Virus record (IMG/VR): IMGVR_UViG_3300046542_000363
Location: 1-21,554 of that record
DNA from: a virus
Direction: 5' to 3' (one strand)
DNA: 21,554 nt
Shown here: positions 21,199 through 21,554 of the stretch, piece after piece
Position numbering within the stretch: position 1 is the first letter of the stretch
How the letters are laid out: each line of letters opens with the position of its first letter
Translations under genes and position numbers: made by a program
The notes under the pieces: model-generated
Told to the model about the DNA's origin: nothing
Seen by the model: the letters and a program-made list of their open reading frames with translations, nothing else
Database searches by the model: none

Positions 21199-21554
21199 TG
21201 GCAGACGACTTCCTCCACCAGGGCAGCGGCACTTTCGGGACCGCCGTCATCCCGGGCGGCCTGATTCCGCTGCAGGCCGACGTCACCGTGCCGCAGTCCA
21301 CCGCGCTGGCCAGCGGCACCGGCATGCTCGTGGCCGACACGGCCGTCGCCGAGCAGCTGCGTCACTTCCCTGAGGAGGTCTACGACCTCCGGCCCACCTC
21401 GCACTTGGTCCGCCTGATGCAGGCGCTCCTCGGGGACTCTGGTGTCGGCCAGCTCCGCAAGCGGCTGCTGGTGGCCCAGTTGCAGAGCCTGTCCGTCTCG
21501 GGGGCAAGGTTTTTCGATCTCGACCGGTTCTATGGGGCGATCTTCAACGCCACC
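21198..21554 (+). CDS. Tail protein after baseplate J, 5' part only
   Basis: ATG 21198 overlaps the baseplate J stop (TGATG). 119 residues are visible before the window ends in frame. They start MADDFLHQGSGTFGTAVIPG with a beta segment, then HFPEEVYDLRPTSHLVRLMQ, ALLGDSGVGQLRKRLLVAQL and FFDLDRFYGAIF. In contractile phages the gene after J is usually a gpI-like protein that bridges wedges and tail fibres; the 'LRPTSHLVRLMQALLGDSGVG' type helix is one I associate with Streptomyces phage tail genes at this place. The assignment is by gene order. Confidence 0.65.
   Translation, partial: MADDFLHQGSGTFGTAVIPGGLIPLQADVTVPQSTALASGTGMLVADTAVAEQLRHFPEEVYDLRPTSHLVRLMQALLGDSGVGQLRKRLLVAQLQSLSVSGARFFDLDRFYGAIFNAT

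Noticed and set aside
1-21554. A tailocin or extracellular contractile injection system instead of a phage
   Set aside because: Probable head-tail connector and completion genes, thyX, an HNH nuclease and a tape measure of phage type favour a complete phage. Eroded or domesticated origin cannot be excluded without the capsid and terminase region.

Overview
The window looks like part of the virion-structure region of a contractile-tailed (myovirus-type) double-stranded DNA phage or prophage of a high-GC actinobacterium, most likely Streptomyces or a relative. The base composition is very GC-rich with strong third-position G/C, GTG starts are frequent, genes are packed with TGATG/TAATG overlaps, and the order neck - sheath - tube - frameshifted chaperone - tape measure - hub - wedge - baseplate J - next baseplate protein is that of a contractile tail. 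The host is inferred from composition and style only.

Region by region. Bases 1-569: the 3' end of a fibronectin-III-rich structural protein, then a strong terminator hairpin. 680-3261: a fibre-like protein, a probable neck/connector protein, two small proteins and a zinc-ribbon protein. 3316-5143: a non-tail insert with flavin-dependent thymidylate synthase (thyX), an HNH endonuclease and a small ParB/Srx-domain protein. 5145-6502: two tail/head completion proteins. 6655-11972: sheath, tube, two chaperone products linked by a -1 frameshift on G GGA AAA, and a 728-aa tape measure. 11976-16899: baseplate and hub genes, including an 828-aa hub protein that carries a lysozyme/transglycosylase-like and an NlpC/P60-like domain, plus one small two-helix membrane protein gene on the opposite strand. 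16900-16965: two near-identical tandem palindromic terminators. 16969-18743 (minus strand): a ParA ATPase and a probable DNA-binding partner, a partition-like cassette. 18860-21554: gp25-like wedge, baseplate J-like protein and the start of the next tail gene, which runs off the window.

Two things stand out. First, a partition-like parA operon in reverse orientation sits inside the baseplate gene cluster, which suggests maintenance as an extrachromosomal element (phage-plasmid). Second, a family of five related hairpins with the core TCGCCC(T)CAAGGGGTGA lies directly in front of the starts at 680, 4754, 6655, 14177 and 19348. In three of them a long outer stem buries the ribosome binding site and ends at, or one base before, the start codon. 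They look like a dispersed start-associated control element and are the best candidate here for something undescribed.

No tRNA, rRNA, CRISPR array, insertion sequence, integrase or attachment site was seen. No stretch over 300 bases lacks a gene.
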